Of a DNA stretch of 64,000 nucleotides, positions 11,659-19,966 are shown piece after piece. The notes under the pieces were generated by a model, which saw only the letters and a list, made by a program, of their open reading frames with translations, was not told the origin of the DNA and made no database searches. The stretch's first letter is position 1, and each line of letters starts with the position of its first letter. This DNA comes from Streptomyces sp. HUAS 15-9 (GTDB taxonomy: Bacteria > Actinomycetota > Actinomycetes > Streptomycetales > Streptomycetaceae), in the NCBI RefSeq assembly GCF_025642155.1, contig NZ_CP106798.1, forward strand, positions 2,046,001 to 2,110,000, given 5' to 3'. Position numbers and translations under genes: made by a program.

Positions 11659-13115
11659 TGTCCCCGTCCGTGCCCCGGCTGGTCATCGCCGCGCCCTCGT
11701 CGGGCAGCGGCAAGACCACCGTCGCCACGGGGTTGATGGCCGCGCTGACCGGGCGGGGACTCGCCGTGTCCCCGCACAAGGTCGGCCCCGACTACATCGA
11801 CCCCGGGTATCACGCGCTCGCCACCGGGCGCGTGGGGCGCAACCTCGACGCGTATCTGTGCGGGCCGGAGCTGGTCGGTCCGCTGTTCGCGCACGGTGCG
11901 CGCGGCTGCGACATCGCGGTCGTCGAGGGCGTGATGGGGCTGTACGACGGGGCCGCCGGGGAGGGTGAACTGGCGTCCACCGCCCATGTGGCGAAGCTGC
12001 TGCGGGCACCCGTGGTGCTGGTCGTGGACGCGTCGTCGCAGTCGCGGTCGGTGGCCGCTCTGGTGCACGGGTTCGCCTCCTGGGATCCGGAGGTGCGGGT
12101 CGGGGGCGTGATCCTGAACAAGGTCGCGTCGGACCGGCACGAAGCGCTTCTGCGGGAGGCGTTGGACTCCGTCGGTTCGCCGGTGTTGGGGGTGTTGCGG
12201 CGGGCGCCGCAGGTGGACGTGCCATCCCGGCACCTGGGTCTGGTACCGGTCGCCGAGCGGCGGGCCTCGGCGGTGGAGGCCGTCGCGGAGATGGGTGCGC
12301 AGGTCTCCGACGGTTGTGATCTGGATGCGCTGATGGCGCTGGCGCGTGGTGCTGGTGCGTGGTCGAGTGCGGCCTGGGATGCGGCTGAGGCCCTGGGGGC
12401 TGCGCCCCCAGACCCCCGCTTTCGGCCTGAACGGCCTCGTCCTCAATCTCCCCCGAGCTCTTCGAGCAGGGGGTACCCCCACGGGCTGAAGAATGTCGGC
12501 CGGGACCGGGAAGCGCCGGTGGTTGCCGTCGCCGGCGGCCCCGCGTTCACCTTCTCCTACGCCGAGCACACCGAACTCCTCACCGCCGCCGGTGCCGACG
12601 TCGTCACCTTCGACCCCCTCCGCGACGAGCGACTGCCCGACGGGACAAGCGGGTTGGTCATCGGCGGCGGGTTCCCCGAGGTGTACGCCGCCGAGTTGTC
12701 CGCCAACGAGCCGCTGCGCAAGGCCGTCGCGGCGCTCGCGGAATCCGGTGCTCCCGTGGCTGCCGAGTGCGCCGGGCTGCTCTATCTCTCCCGGGAGCTG
12801 GACGGACGCCCCATGTGCGGGGTGCTCGACGCCACCGCGCGGATGAGCGAGCGGCTCACGCTCGGGTACCAGGATGCCGTGGCCGTGAGCGACAGCGTGC
12901 TCGCTGTCGCGGGGACGCGGATGCGGGGGCACGAGTTCCACCGGACCGTCGTCGAGCCCGGCTCGGGGGCGGCTCCCGCCTGGGGTGTGCGCGCCCCTCG
13001 ACGGCGGGTCGAAGGTTTCGTACAGCAGGGTGTGCACGCGAGTTATCTGCACACGCACTGGGCGTCCGTGCCCGGTGCGGCCCGTCGGTTCGTGGAGAGG
13101 TGCGGGACGTCATGA
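11652..13115 (+). CDS. cobB: Cobyrinic acid a,c-diamide synthase CobB
   Basis: Glutamine-dependent amidase of 487 residues acting on side chains a and c of (hydrogeno)cobyrinic acid. The N-terminal P-loop is APSSGSGKTT near residues 14-23, followed by KVGPDYIDPGYH. The C-terminal amidotransferase domain has AAECAGLL (Cys near 372) and a late His in GHEFHRT. GTG 11652, GTG 11655 and ATG 11658 are all possible starts; AGAGG at 11641 favours one of the first two. Between the two domains (about residues 247-280) the protein is built from DNA repeats inserted in frame, giving a Pro/Arg/Ser-rich linker. See the repeat at 12391-12490. Confidence 0.94.
   Translation: MVMSPSVPRLVIAAPSSGSGKTTVATGLMAALTGRGLAVSPHKVGPDYIDPGYHALATGRVGRNLDAYLCGPELVGPLFAHGARGCDIAVVEGVMGLYDGAAGEGELASTAHVAKLLRAPVVLVVDASSQSRSVAALVHGFASWDPEVRVGGVILNKVASDRHEALLREALDSVGSPVLGVLRRAPQVDVPSRHLGLVPVAERRASAVEAVAEMGAQVSDGCDLDALMALARGAGAWSSAAWDAAEALGAAPPDPRFRPERPRPQSPPSSSSRGYPHGLKNVGRDREAPVVAVAGGPAFTFSYAEHTELLTAAGADVVTFDPLRDERLPDGTSGLVIGGGFPEVYAAELSANEPLRKAVAALAESGAPVAAECAGLLYLSRELDGRPMCGVLDATARMSERLTLGYQDAVAVSDSVLAVAGTRMRGHEFHRTVVEPGSGAAPAWGVRAPRRRVEGFVQQGVHASYLHTHWASVPGAARRFVERCGTS
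12391..12490 (+). repeat. Nested Streptomyces-type repeats inside cobB
   Basis: The stretch GGGGGCTGCGCCCCCAGACC (12395-12414) followed by CGGCCTGAACGGCCTCGTCC (12423-12442) and ending in ACGGGCTGAA resembles a palindromic repeat often seen between Streptomyces genes. It is interrupted by a second inverted element, CTCCCCCGAGCTCTTCGAGC then AGGGGGTACCCCC (about 12448-12480), of another common repeat type. Both lie in frame within cobB. Membership in known repeat families is from memory. Confidence 0.65.
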
Positions 13116-13843
13116 GCAGCAGGCTGATCGGGGTCGGGGTGGGTCCGGGCGACCCGGAGCTGGTGACCGTCAAGGGCGTCAACGCCCTGCGCGCGGCCGA
13201 TGTCGTCGTCGTACCCGTCATGGACACGTTTGAGCGGGGGCGGGCCGAGGCGACCGTGCTGCACTACGTGCCCGAGGAGAAGGTCGTCCGGGTGGTGTTC
13301 GCGCTCAACGAGCGGACCGACCGGGGGCGCCGGGAGGCCGCCTGGGACGCGGCCGGTGAGCGGGTGGCCGGGCTGCTCCGGGAGCGGGGCGCGGTCGCCT
13401 TCGCGACCATCGGCGATCCCAACGTGTACTCGACCTTCACCTATCTCGCGCAGACGATCGCGGAGCTGGTGCCGGGGACGGTCGTCGAGACGGTGCCGGG
13501 GATCACCGCCATGCAGGATCTCGCGGCGCGGTCGGGGGCCGTGCTGACCGAGGGCACCGAGCCGTTGACGCTCGTGCCGGTCACCGCCGGGGCCGGCGTG
13601 CTCAAGGAGGCGCTGAACGGGCCGGGGACGGTCGTGGCGTACAAGTTCGGGCGGCAGGCCAGGGAGGTCGCCGAGGCGCTGCGGGAGACCGGGCGGATCG
13701 ACGACGCGGTGTGGGGGTCGGCGCTCGGGCTGCCGGAGGAGTCCATCCGGCCCGCGGGCGACCTCGACGGGGGCTCGCTGCCGTATCTCTCCACGCTGAT
13801 CGCGCCCGCGCGGCGCGACGGCGGCCGGGGCGGCAAGCTGTGA
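13112..13843 (+). CDS. cobI: Precorrin-2 C20-methyltransferase CobI/CbiL
   Basis: SAM-dependent tetrapyrrole methyltransferase of 243 residues that methylates C20 of precorrin-2 or its cobalt form. The family signature GVGVGPGDPELVTVKG is at residues 7-22, and GDPNVYSTFTYL and VPGITAMQDLAA mark the SAM site. The frame is open upstream, but the ATG at 13112 overlaps the cobB stop (ATGA) and gives the standard N-terminus. It is the last gene before the cluster is interrupted by the opposite-strand ZIP gene. Confidence 0.94.
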   Translation: MSSRLIGVGVGPGDPELVTVKGVNALRAADVVVVPVMDTFERGRAEATVLHYVPEEKVVRVVFALNERTDRGRREAAWDAAGERVAGLLRERGAVAFATIGDPNVYSTFTYLAQTIAELVPGTVVETVPGITAMQDLAARSGAVLTEGTEPLTLVPVTAGAGVLKEALNGPGTVVAYKFGRQAREVAEALRETGRIDDAVWGSALGLPEESIRPAGDLDGGSLPYLSTLIAPARRDGGRGGKL

Positions 13844-13869
13844 TCCGCTCGGCCGCAACCCCGCCCGGT

Positions 13870-14598
13870 TCAGGCGGAGATGCCCACCACCAGCCAGATG
13901 AAGGCCGCGCCCGCCACCGTGCACAGCAGGGTGGAGCGGGCGGGGTGCTCATGGTGCGCCTCGGGGAGGATCTCGGCCGCGGCGAGATACAGGAGCGCGC
14001 CGCCGAACAGGGCGAGATAGCCGCCGAGCAGCGGTGCCGGGATGGTGAAGAACGCCGTGGACAGGGCGCCGAGGACCGGGGCGCACGCGTCGGCGACCAG
14101 CATGGCGACCGCCTTGCGGCGGGCGTTGCCGTACAGGCTGGTGATGGTGAACGTGTTGAAGCCGTCCGCGAAGTCGTGGGCGATCACGGCGAGCGCGACC
14201 GCCGCGCCCATGCCGCCGCCCACCTGGAAGGCCGCGCCGATGGCCACACCGTCCATGGCACTGTGGCCGACCATCGCGGCGGCCGCCGTGAGGCCCGCCT
14301 CGGGCGCGCGGTGCCCGTGCTCCTCGGCGCCGTGCGCGGCCTGCCGGGCGGCCAGCAGCCGTTCCACCAGATGGGCGAGCAGGAATCCGGCCACGAACAG
14401 CAGCAGGGCCGCCGGTACGCCGAAGACCTCCCGGCCCGCCGCGCGCAGTGCCTCGGGCAGCAGGTCGAGACCGACCACCCCCAGCATCAGACCGCCGGCC
14501 AGGCCCAGAACCAGGTGGCGACGGTCGGTCACGCGCTGTGCCGTCCAGCCGCCGGCCAGCGTCATCAGGAACGCGCCGAGCGCGACGAAGACCGCCAT
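13870..14598 (-). CDS. ZIP family metal transporter
   Basis: Membrane protein of 242 residues with about seven to eight hydrophobic segments. Metal-binding motifs typical of ZIP transporters are visible: GHSAMDGVAIGAAFQ near 125-140, AHDFADGFNTF near 158-168 and AEILPEAHHEH near 210-220. A His-rich loop (HGAEEHGHR) lies before the first. The gene faces against the cobalamin genes and splits them into two blocks. It faces cobI tail-to-tail and diverges from cobM. Import of cobalt or zinc for the corrin pathway is an attractive guess from position, but the substrate cannot be read from the sequence. Confidence 0.85.
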   Translation of the reverse strand: MAVFVALGAFLMTLAGGWTAQRVTDRRHLVLGLAGGLMLGVVGLDLLPEALRAAGREVFGVPAALLLFVAGFLLAHLVERLLAARQAAHGAEEHGHRAPEAGLTAAAAMVGHSAMDGVAIGAAFQVGGGMGAAVALAVIAHDFADGFNTFTITSLYGNARRKAVAMLVADACAPVLGALSTAFFTIPAPLLGGYLALFGGALLYLAAAEILPEAHHEHPARSTLLCTVAGAAFIWLVVGISA

Positions 14599-14693
14599 AG
14601 GCCTTTGCTATCCGATCACACCCCGATCGCGCACATCCGGCCACGCTGCCACCCGCCCACACCGTGATATTTCGTACGAGAGGACCCGTTCCC

Positions 14694-15512
14694 ATGGCCG
14701 ATGCCCCCACCGGCAAGGTGACCTTCGTCGGTGCCGGCCCCGGCGCCGCCGACCTGCTGACGTTCCGTGCCGCGCGTGCCATCGCCGAGGCCGACGTCGT
14801 GATCTGGGCGGCCAGCCTGGTCCAGGCGGAGGTCCTCCAGCACGCGCGCGAGGACGCGGAGATCCTCGACTCGGCGACCATGTCCCTCGAGGACGTCGTC
14901 GCCGTCTACCGGCGGGCCCGGGAGGAAGGGCTGCGCGTCGCCCGGATCCACTCCGGCGACCCGGCACTGTGGGGTGGTACGCAGGAACAGCTCGACCGGT
15001 GCGCGGAGATCGGCATCGCCACGGAGATCGTGCCCGGTGTGTCCTCCTTCTCCGCCGTGGCCGCCCTCGCGCAGCGTGAACTCACCATTCCCGAAGTTGC
15101 GCAATCGGTCGTACTCACCCGGCTGGGCGGCGGCAAGACGCCGATGCCGCCCGGCGAGGAGGTCCGTGAGTTCGCGCGCCACGGCACCACCATGGCGGTC
15201 TTCCTGTCGGCGGCCCGCAGCGGCCAGTTGGTCCGGGAGCTGCTGGAGGGCGGCTACCCGACCAGTACGCCGGTGATCGTCGCCCACCAGGTGACCTGGC
15301 CGGAGGAGCTGGTCGTGCGGTGCACGATCGGCACGCTGGAGGAGACGGTCAAGGAGCACAAGCTCTGGAAGCACACCCTGTTCCTGGTCGGCCCGGCCCT
15401 GGACGCGCACGGCACCCGCTCGCACCTCTACCACCCCGGTCACTTCCACGGCCACCGCAAGGCCGACCCGCAGGCCCGCAAGGAGCTGCGCGAGCGGGGT
15501 GCGAGCACATGA
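14694..15512 (+). CDS. cobM: Precorrin-4 C11-methyltransferase CobM/CbiF
   Basis: SAM-dependent methyltransferase of 272 residues acting at C11 of precorrin-4. Motifs: VTFVGAGPGAADLLT near residues 8-22, RIHSGDPALWGGTQEQ near 83-98, and EIVPGVSSFSAVAALAQREL. The frame is open from 14664, but GAGAGGA at 14678-14684 is 9 nt before the ATG at 14694, which also gives the expected N-terminus. It begins the second block of cobalamin genes and so has its own promoter or is read through across the antisense ZIP gene. It overlaps cobL by 4 bp. Confidence 0.94.
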   Translation: MADAPTGKVTFVGAGPGAADLLTFRAARAIAEADVVIWAASLVQAEVLQHAREDAEILDSATMSLEDVVAVYRRAREEGLRVARIHSGDPALWGGTQEQLDRCAEIGIATEIVPGVSSFSAVAALAQRELTIPEVAQSVVLTRLGGGKTPMPPGEEVREFARHGTTMAVFLSAARSGQLVRELLEGGYPTSTPVIVAHQVTWPEELVVRCTIGTLEETVKEHKLWKHTLFLVGPALDAHGTRSHLYHPGHFHGHRKADPQARKELRERGAST

Positions 15513-16750
15513 CCGCGCCGATCACCGTCGTCGGTACGGGGACCGGGGTGCCGGTTCCCCAGGACGTCCTCACCGGGGCCGCGCTGATTGTCGGCGGGCG
15601 GCGGCATCTGGACGCCGTACGGCTGCCGGAGGCGGCGGAGCGGATCGTCCTCGGGCCGCCGGCGCCCGCGCTGGACGCCGTCGAGCGGTATCTCGACAAG
15701 GGCGCCCGGGTCGTCGTGCTGGCCTCCGGGGATCCCGGGTTCTTCGGGATCGTGCGGGCGCTGGCGGAGCGGTTCGGGGCCGGGCGGCTCGATGTGCGGC
15801 CCGGTGTGTCGTCCGTGGCGACGGCCTTCGCGCGGCTGGGGCTGCCCTGGGACGACGCGGTCGTGGTCAGCGCGCACGGGCGTGAGCTGCGTACGGCAGT
15901 CAACGCCTGCCGGGCGCATCCCAAGGTGGCCGTGCTGACCGGGCCGGGTGCCGGCCCGGCCGAGCTGGGCGCCGCCGTGTCCGGCGACCGCGTCCTCGTC
16001 GTGGCCAGTGCGCTGGGCGATCCGGAGCGTGAGCGCGTGGAGCGGGTGACGCCCGCCGAGGCGGCGGCCCGAAACTGGGGTACGGCGGTCAGCGTGGTGC
16101 TGTGTCTGGACGAGTCGCGGGCACTGGGCGCCTTGCGGACCGTCGCGGGCGGGCTCGACGGGCCCACCGGATGGGCGCTGGACGAGGCCGGGTTCGCGCA
16201 CCGCGACTCGATGATCACCAAGTTCGAGGTGCGGGCCCTGGCGCTGGCCAGGCTGGGGCCGCGCCTGGGCGATCTGGTCTGGGACGTCGGAGCGGGCTCC
16301 GGCTCCGTGGCCGTCGAGTGCGCGCGGCTCGGTGCCGCCGCCGTCGCCGTCGAGAAGACCGTGGACGGGGTCGGGCGCATCCGGGCGAACGCGGCGGCGC
16401 ACGGTGTGGACGTGCGGGTGGTGCACGGGGAGGCGCCGGCCGCGCTGTCCGGACTCGACGATCCCGACGCCGTGTTCATCGGCGGCGGGGGCCGCGAGCT
16501 GCCCGCCGTCGTGACCGCGTGCGCGCGGCGGGCCCGGCGCACGGTGGTGATCGCGATGGCCGCGCTGGACCGGGTGCCGACCGCGCGCGAGGCGCTCACC
16601 GGCGCCGGGTTCTCCTGCGACGGCGTGCTGTTGCAGTCGTCGCGGCTCGCGCCGCTGCCGGGGGACGTGACCCGGCTCGCGGCCACCAATCCAGTGTTCC
16701 TGCTGTGGGGCGTCCGGCTTCCAGCGCGTATCGAGGGAGTTGCACAGTGA
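15509..16750 (+). CDS. cobL: Precorrin-6Y C5,15-methyltransferase (decarboxylating) CobL
   Basis: A 413-residue two-domain enzyme. The N-terminal half is CbiE-like (GDPGFFGIVRAL near 74-85, RPGVSSVATAFARLG near 97). The C-terminal half is CbiT-like, with the SAM motif VWDVGAGSGSVAVE near 257-270 and FIGGGGRELP. Together they methylate C5 and C15 and decarboxylate the acetate side chain at C12. ATG 15509 overlaps the cobM stop, and the end overlaps the next gene by 4 bp. Confidence 0.94.
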   Translation: MTAPITVVGTGTGVPVPQDVLTGAALIVGGRRHLDAVRLPEAAERIVLGPPAPALDAVERYLDKGARVVVLASGDPGFFGIVRALAERFGAGRLDVRPGVSSVATAFARLGLPWDDAVVVSAHGRELRTAVNACRAHPKVAVLTGPGAGPAELGAAVSGDRVLVVASALGDPERERVERVTPAEAAARNWGTAVSVVLCLDESRALGALRTVAGGLDGPTGWALDEAGFAHRDSMITKFEVRALALARLGPRLGDLVWDVGAGSGSVAVECARLGAAAVAVEKTVDGVGRIRANAAAHGVDVRVVHGEAPAALSGLDDPDAVFIGGGGRELPAVVTACARRARRTVVIAMAALDRVPTAREALTGAGFSCDGVLLQSSRLAPLPGDVTRLAATNPVFLLWGVRLPARIEGVAQ

Positions 16751-18450
16751 TCGGCCTCATTTCCGCCACCGCGGCGGGGGCGGCGGCGCGGGACCGGCTG
16801 GCGGCCGCGTGGCCGGACCGGACGCGGGTGTACGAGGGTCCCGTCGGGGACGCCGTGCGGGCCGCGTTCGCCGAGTGCGAGCAGCTGGTGTGCTTCCTGG
16901 CGACCGGTGCGGTGGTCCGGCTCCTCGCGCCGCTGCTGGGTGACAAGGCGTCCGACCCGGGTGTGGTGTGCGTCGACGAGGGCGGGCGGTTCGCCGTGTC
17001 GCTGGTCGGCGGGCACGGCGGCGGGGCCAATGAACTCGCCCGCGAGGTGGGCGGGTTGCTGGGTGCCGAGCCGGTGGTGACGACCGCGACCGACTCCGCC
17101 GGGGTGCCGGGCCTCGACACCCTCGGGTTTCCTTTCGAGGGGGCGGTCGCGACCGTCTCGCGGGCTCTGCTGGACGGCGAGCCCGTCGCCCTGGAGGCAG
17201 AGGTGCCGTGGCCGTTGCCTCCGCTGCCGACGGCGGCACGGGGGGCGTACACGATCCGGCTGACCGACCGTGCCGTAGAACCCGGCGAGCGCGAGGTGCT
17301 GCTGCGCCCGCCGTCCCTGGTGGTCGGCGTCGGCGCGTCCAGGGGCGCCGGCGTCGAGGAGGTGCTCGGGCTGATCGAGACGTCGCTGCGGGACGCCGGG
17401 CTCTCGGCCGGGTCGCTCGCCGAACTCGCCACCGTAGACGCCAAGTCGGACGAACCCGGGATCGTCGCCGCCGCCCAACGCCTCGGTGTGCCCCTGGTGA
17501 CGTACTCCGCCGAGGAACTGGCGGCCGTCGAGGTGCCCAACCCGTCCGAGGCACCGCTCTCCGCGGTCGGCACGCCCTCCGTGGCGGAGGCCGCCGCCCT
17601 GGTGCGCGGGGGCGAACTCCTCGTCCCCAAGCGGAAGTCTCTGCGGCCGGACGGGCAGCCCGCGATGGCGACCTGTGCCGTCGTACGGCGGCCGGGACGC
17701 GGGCGGCTCGCGGTGGTCGGGCTCGGTCCCGGCGCCCGCGATCTGCTCACCCCGCGTGCACAGGCGGAGCTGCGGCGGGCCTCCGTGCTCGTGGGCCTCG
17801 ACCAGTACGTCGACCAGATCCGCGATCTGCTGCGGCCCGGCACCCGGATCCTGGAGTCCGGCCTCGGGGCCGAGGAGGAGCGGGCGCGCACGGCGGTCGC
17901 CGAGGCCCGCCGGGGCCATGCGGTCGCGCTGATCGGCAGCGGGGACGCGGGCGTGTACGCCATGGCCTCCCCGGCGCTCGCCGAGGCGTCCGACGACATC
18001 GACGTGGTCGGGGTGCCGGGCGTGACCGCGGCGCTCGCGGCCGGGGCGATCCTGGGCGCGCCGCTGGGCCACGACCATGTGTCGATCAGCCTCTCCGATC
18101 TGCACACGCCGTGGGAGGTCATCGAGCGGCGGGTGCGGGCCGCGGCCGCGGCGGACATCGTCGTGACGTTCTACAACCCGCGTTCCCGGGGCCGGGACTG
18201 GCAGTTGCCGAAGGCCCTCGCGATCCTCGCGGAGCACCGGGAGCCGACGACGCCGGTCGGTGTGGTGCGCAACGCCTCGCGGCCGGACGAGTCCAGCCGG
18301 CTGACGACGCTGGCCGCGCTGGACCCGGCGACGGTCGACATGATGACGGTCGTGACCGTGGGCAACACCGCGACCAGGGACATCGCGGGGCGCATGGTCA
18401 CCCCGCGCGGTTACCGCTGGCAGGAAGGCTCCCCGGAGGAGGCCAAGTGA
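16747..18450 (+). CDS. cobJ: CbiG-CobJ fusion, precorrin-3B C17-methyltransferase
   Basis: A 567-residue fusion. Residues 1 to about 300 are CbiG-like (FLATGAVVRLLAPLL near 50-65, SLVGGHGGGANELAREV near 84-100, VVGVGASRGAGVEEV near 192), the lyase that opens the ring-A lactone in the oxygen-independent route. Residues from about 314 on are a CobJ/CbiH methyltransferase (VVGLGPGARDLLT, SGDAGVYAMASP near 397-408, FYNPRSRGRDWQL) that methylates C17 and drives ring contraction. The frame is open far upstream. GTG 16747, overlapping the cobL stop, gives the right CbiG N-terminus. Fusion of the two activities suggests they act in sequence. Confidence 0.93.
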   Translation: MIGLISATAAGAAARDRLAAAWPDRTRVYEGPVGDAVRAAFAECEQLVCFLATGAVVRLLAPLLGDKASDPGVVCVDEGGRFAVSLVGGHGGGANELAREVGGLLGAEPVVTTATDSAGVPGLDTLGFPFEGAVATVSRALLDGEPVALEAEVPWPLPPLPTAARGAYTIRLTDRAVEPGEREVLLRPPSLVVGVGASRGAGVEEVLGLIETSLRDAGLSAGSLAELATVDAKSDEPGIVAAAQRLGVPLVTYSAEELAAVEVPNPSEAPLSAVGTPSVAEAAALVRGGELLVPKRKSLRPDGQPAMATCAVVRRPGRGRLAVVGLGPGARDLLTPRAQAELRRASVLVGLDQYVDQIRDLLRPGTRILESGLGAEEERARTAVAEARRGHAVALIGSGDAGVYAMASPALAEASDDIDVVGVPGVTAALAAGAILGAPLGHDHVSISLSDLHTPWEVIERRVRAAAAADIVVTFYNPRSRGRDWQLPKALAILAEHREPTTPVGVVRNASRPDESSRLTTLAALDPATVDMMTVVTVGNTATRDIAGRMVTPRGYRWQEGSPEEAK

Positions 18451-19031
18451 ACCGTGTCGTTCATCCGATCGAGCAGGAGTCGTTCCGGCGGCTGCGCGCC
18501 CGCCTGGACACCTCGCACCTCGCGCCGCTGACCCGGGCGGTGGTGGAGCGGGTCATCCACTCCGCCGCCGACCTGGAGTACGCGTCCGACCTCGTCATGG
18601 ACGAGGGCGACCTGGACAAGGCGCACACCGCGCTGCACGCCGGGGCGCCCGTGGTCGTGGACGTGGAGATGGTCGCTGCCGGGATCACCCGGCGGGAGAC
18701 CGTCTGCCGCCTCAAGGACGCCAAGTCCGGGCCGGGGCTGACCCGTTCGGCGCACGCGATCAGGCTGGCGTACGAGCAGGTCGGGCCCGGCGCCCTGTGG
18801 GTGATCGGCTGTGCGCCGACCGCCCTGGAGGAGCTGCTCACCCTGGACGCCTCCCCCGCGCTCGTCATCGGCCTGCCCGTCGGCTTCGTCGGCGCCGCCG
18901 AGTCCAAGGCCGCGTTGCGCGACAGCGGGCTGCCCGCTGTCAGCAACGTGTCCGAGAAGGGCGGTTCGGCGGTCGCCGCGGCCGCGCTCAACGCTCTTCT
19001 GTACCACCCGACTTCGAAGGAGAACGCGTGA
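18447..19031 (+). CDS. cobH: Precorrin-8X methylmutase CobH/CbiC
   Basis: A 194-residue enzyme that moves the C11 methyl group to C12, forming hydrogenobyrinate or cobyrinate. The catalytic histidine is in RVIHSAADLEYASDL (His near residue 38, equivalent to His43 of the Pseudomonas enzyme). The ending VIGLPVGFVGAAESK and LPAVSNVSEKGGS match the family. GTG 18447 overlaps the previous stop by GTGA. It is slightly short for the family but appears complete. Confidence 0.94.
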   Translation: MNRVVHPIEQESFRRLRARLDTSHLAPLTRAVVERVIHSAADLEYASDLVMDEGDLDKAHTALHAGAPVVVDVEMVAAGITRRETVCRLKDAKSGPGLTRSAHAIRLAYEQVGPGALWVIGCAPTALEELLTLDASPALVIGLPVGFVGAAESKAALRDSGLPAVSNVSEKGGSAVAAAALNALLYHPTSKENA

Positions 19032-19966
19032 CCACCCCGCCGCCCGCCCTGCTCATCGCCGGCCATGGCACCCGGGACGACGCCGGGGCCGAGGCGTTCC
19101 GCGACTTCGTGCGGGAGCTGGGGCGCCGCCACCCCGAACTGTCCGTCGCGGGAGGCTTCATCGAGCTGTCCCCGCCGCCGCTGGGCGAGGCCGTGACCGA
19201 GCTGGTGGAGCGGGGCGTACGCCGGTTCGCCGCCGTTCCGCTGATGCTGGTGTCCGCCGGGCACGCCAAGGGCGACATCCCGGCCGCGCTGGCCCGCGAG
19301 AAGGAACGCCACCCCGGGATCTCGTACATCTACGGCCGTCCGCTGGGCCCGCATCCGGCGCTGCTGAACGTGCTGGAGCGGCGCCTGGACGAAGCGCTGG
19401 GCACCGACGCCGGTGGGCGCACTCCGCTGGACCGGGCCGAGGTGACCGTGCTGCTGGTCGGGCGCGGTTCGACGGACCCGGACGCCAACGCCGAGGTGCA
19501 CAAGGCGGCCCGGCTGCTGTGGGAGGGGCGCGGGTACGCGGGCGTGGAGACGGCGTTCGTGTCGCTGGCGGCACCGGACGTACCCAGCGGCCTCGACCGG
19601 TGCGCGAAGCTGGGCGCGAAGCGGATCGTCGTGCTGCCGTACTTCCTGTTCACCGGCATCCTCCCGGACCGGGTGCGGCGGCAGACCGAGGACTGGGCGG
19701 CCGCGCATCCGGAGCTCGACGTGCGGTCGGCCGATGTCATCGGGCCCGAGCCGGAGCTGCTCGACCTGGTGATGGAGCGGTACGAGGAGGCCGTCAAGGG
19801 CGATCTGCGGATGAACTGCGACTCGTGCGTGTACCGCATCGCGCTGCCCGGGTTCGAGGACAAGGTGGGTCTGCCGCAACAGCCGCACTTCCACCCGGAC
19901 GACGACGGGCACCATCACCACGGGCACGGGCATCATCACCACGGCGGACACGCCCATGCGCACTGA
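19028..19966 (+). CDS. cbiX: Sirohydrochlorin chelatase CbiX, His-rich tail
   Basis: A 312-residue class II chelatase with two related halves, inserting cobalt (or iron) into sirohydrochlorin. The catalytic-type His is in IAGHGTRDD (His13), and a second LVGRGSTDPDAN motif opens the other half near residue 145. A CDSCVYR segment near 262 may bind a metal or cluster. The C-terminal 25 residues are His-rich (HHHHGHGHHHHGGHAHAH), a likely cobalt or nickel store. GTG 19028 overlaps the cobH stop. Early cobalt insertion by CbiX is a mark of the oxygen-independent pathway, unlike CobN. Confidence 0.92.
   Translation: MTTPPPALLIAGHGTRDDAGAEAFRDFVRELGRRHPELSVAGGFIELSPPPLGEAVTELVERGVRRFAAVPLMLVSAGHAKGDIPAALAREKERHPGISYIYGRPLGPHPALLNVLERRLDEALGTDAGGRTPLDRAEVTVLLVGRGSTDPDANAEVHKAARLLWEGRGYAGVETAFVSLAAPDVPSGLDRCAKLGAKRIVVLPYFLFTGILPDRVRRQTEDWAAAHPELDVRSADVIGPEPELLDLVMERYEEAVKGDLRMNCDSCVYRIALPGFEDKVGLPQQPHFHPDDDGHHHHGHGHHHHGGHAHAH

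Noticed and set aside
14599..14693. A second cobalamin riboswitch before cobM
   Set aside because: The 95-bp gap is too short and has neither the B12 box nor the GCCACTG element.
16102..16746. Earlier start of the CbiG-CobJ gene inside cobL
   Set aside because: The extra residues match no CbiG protein, and GTG 16747 overlaps the cobL stop as elsewhere in the cluster.
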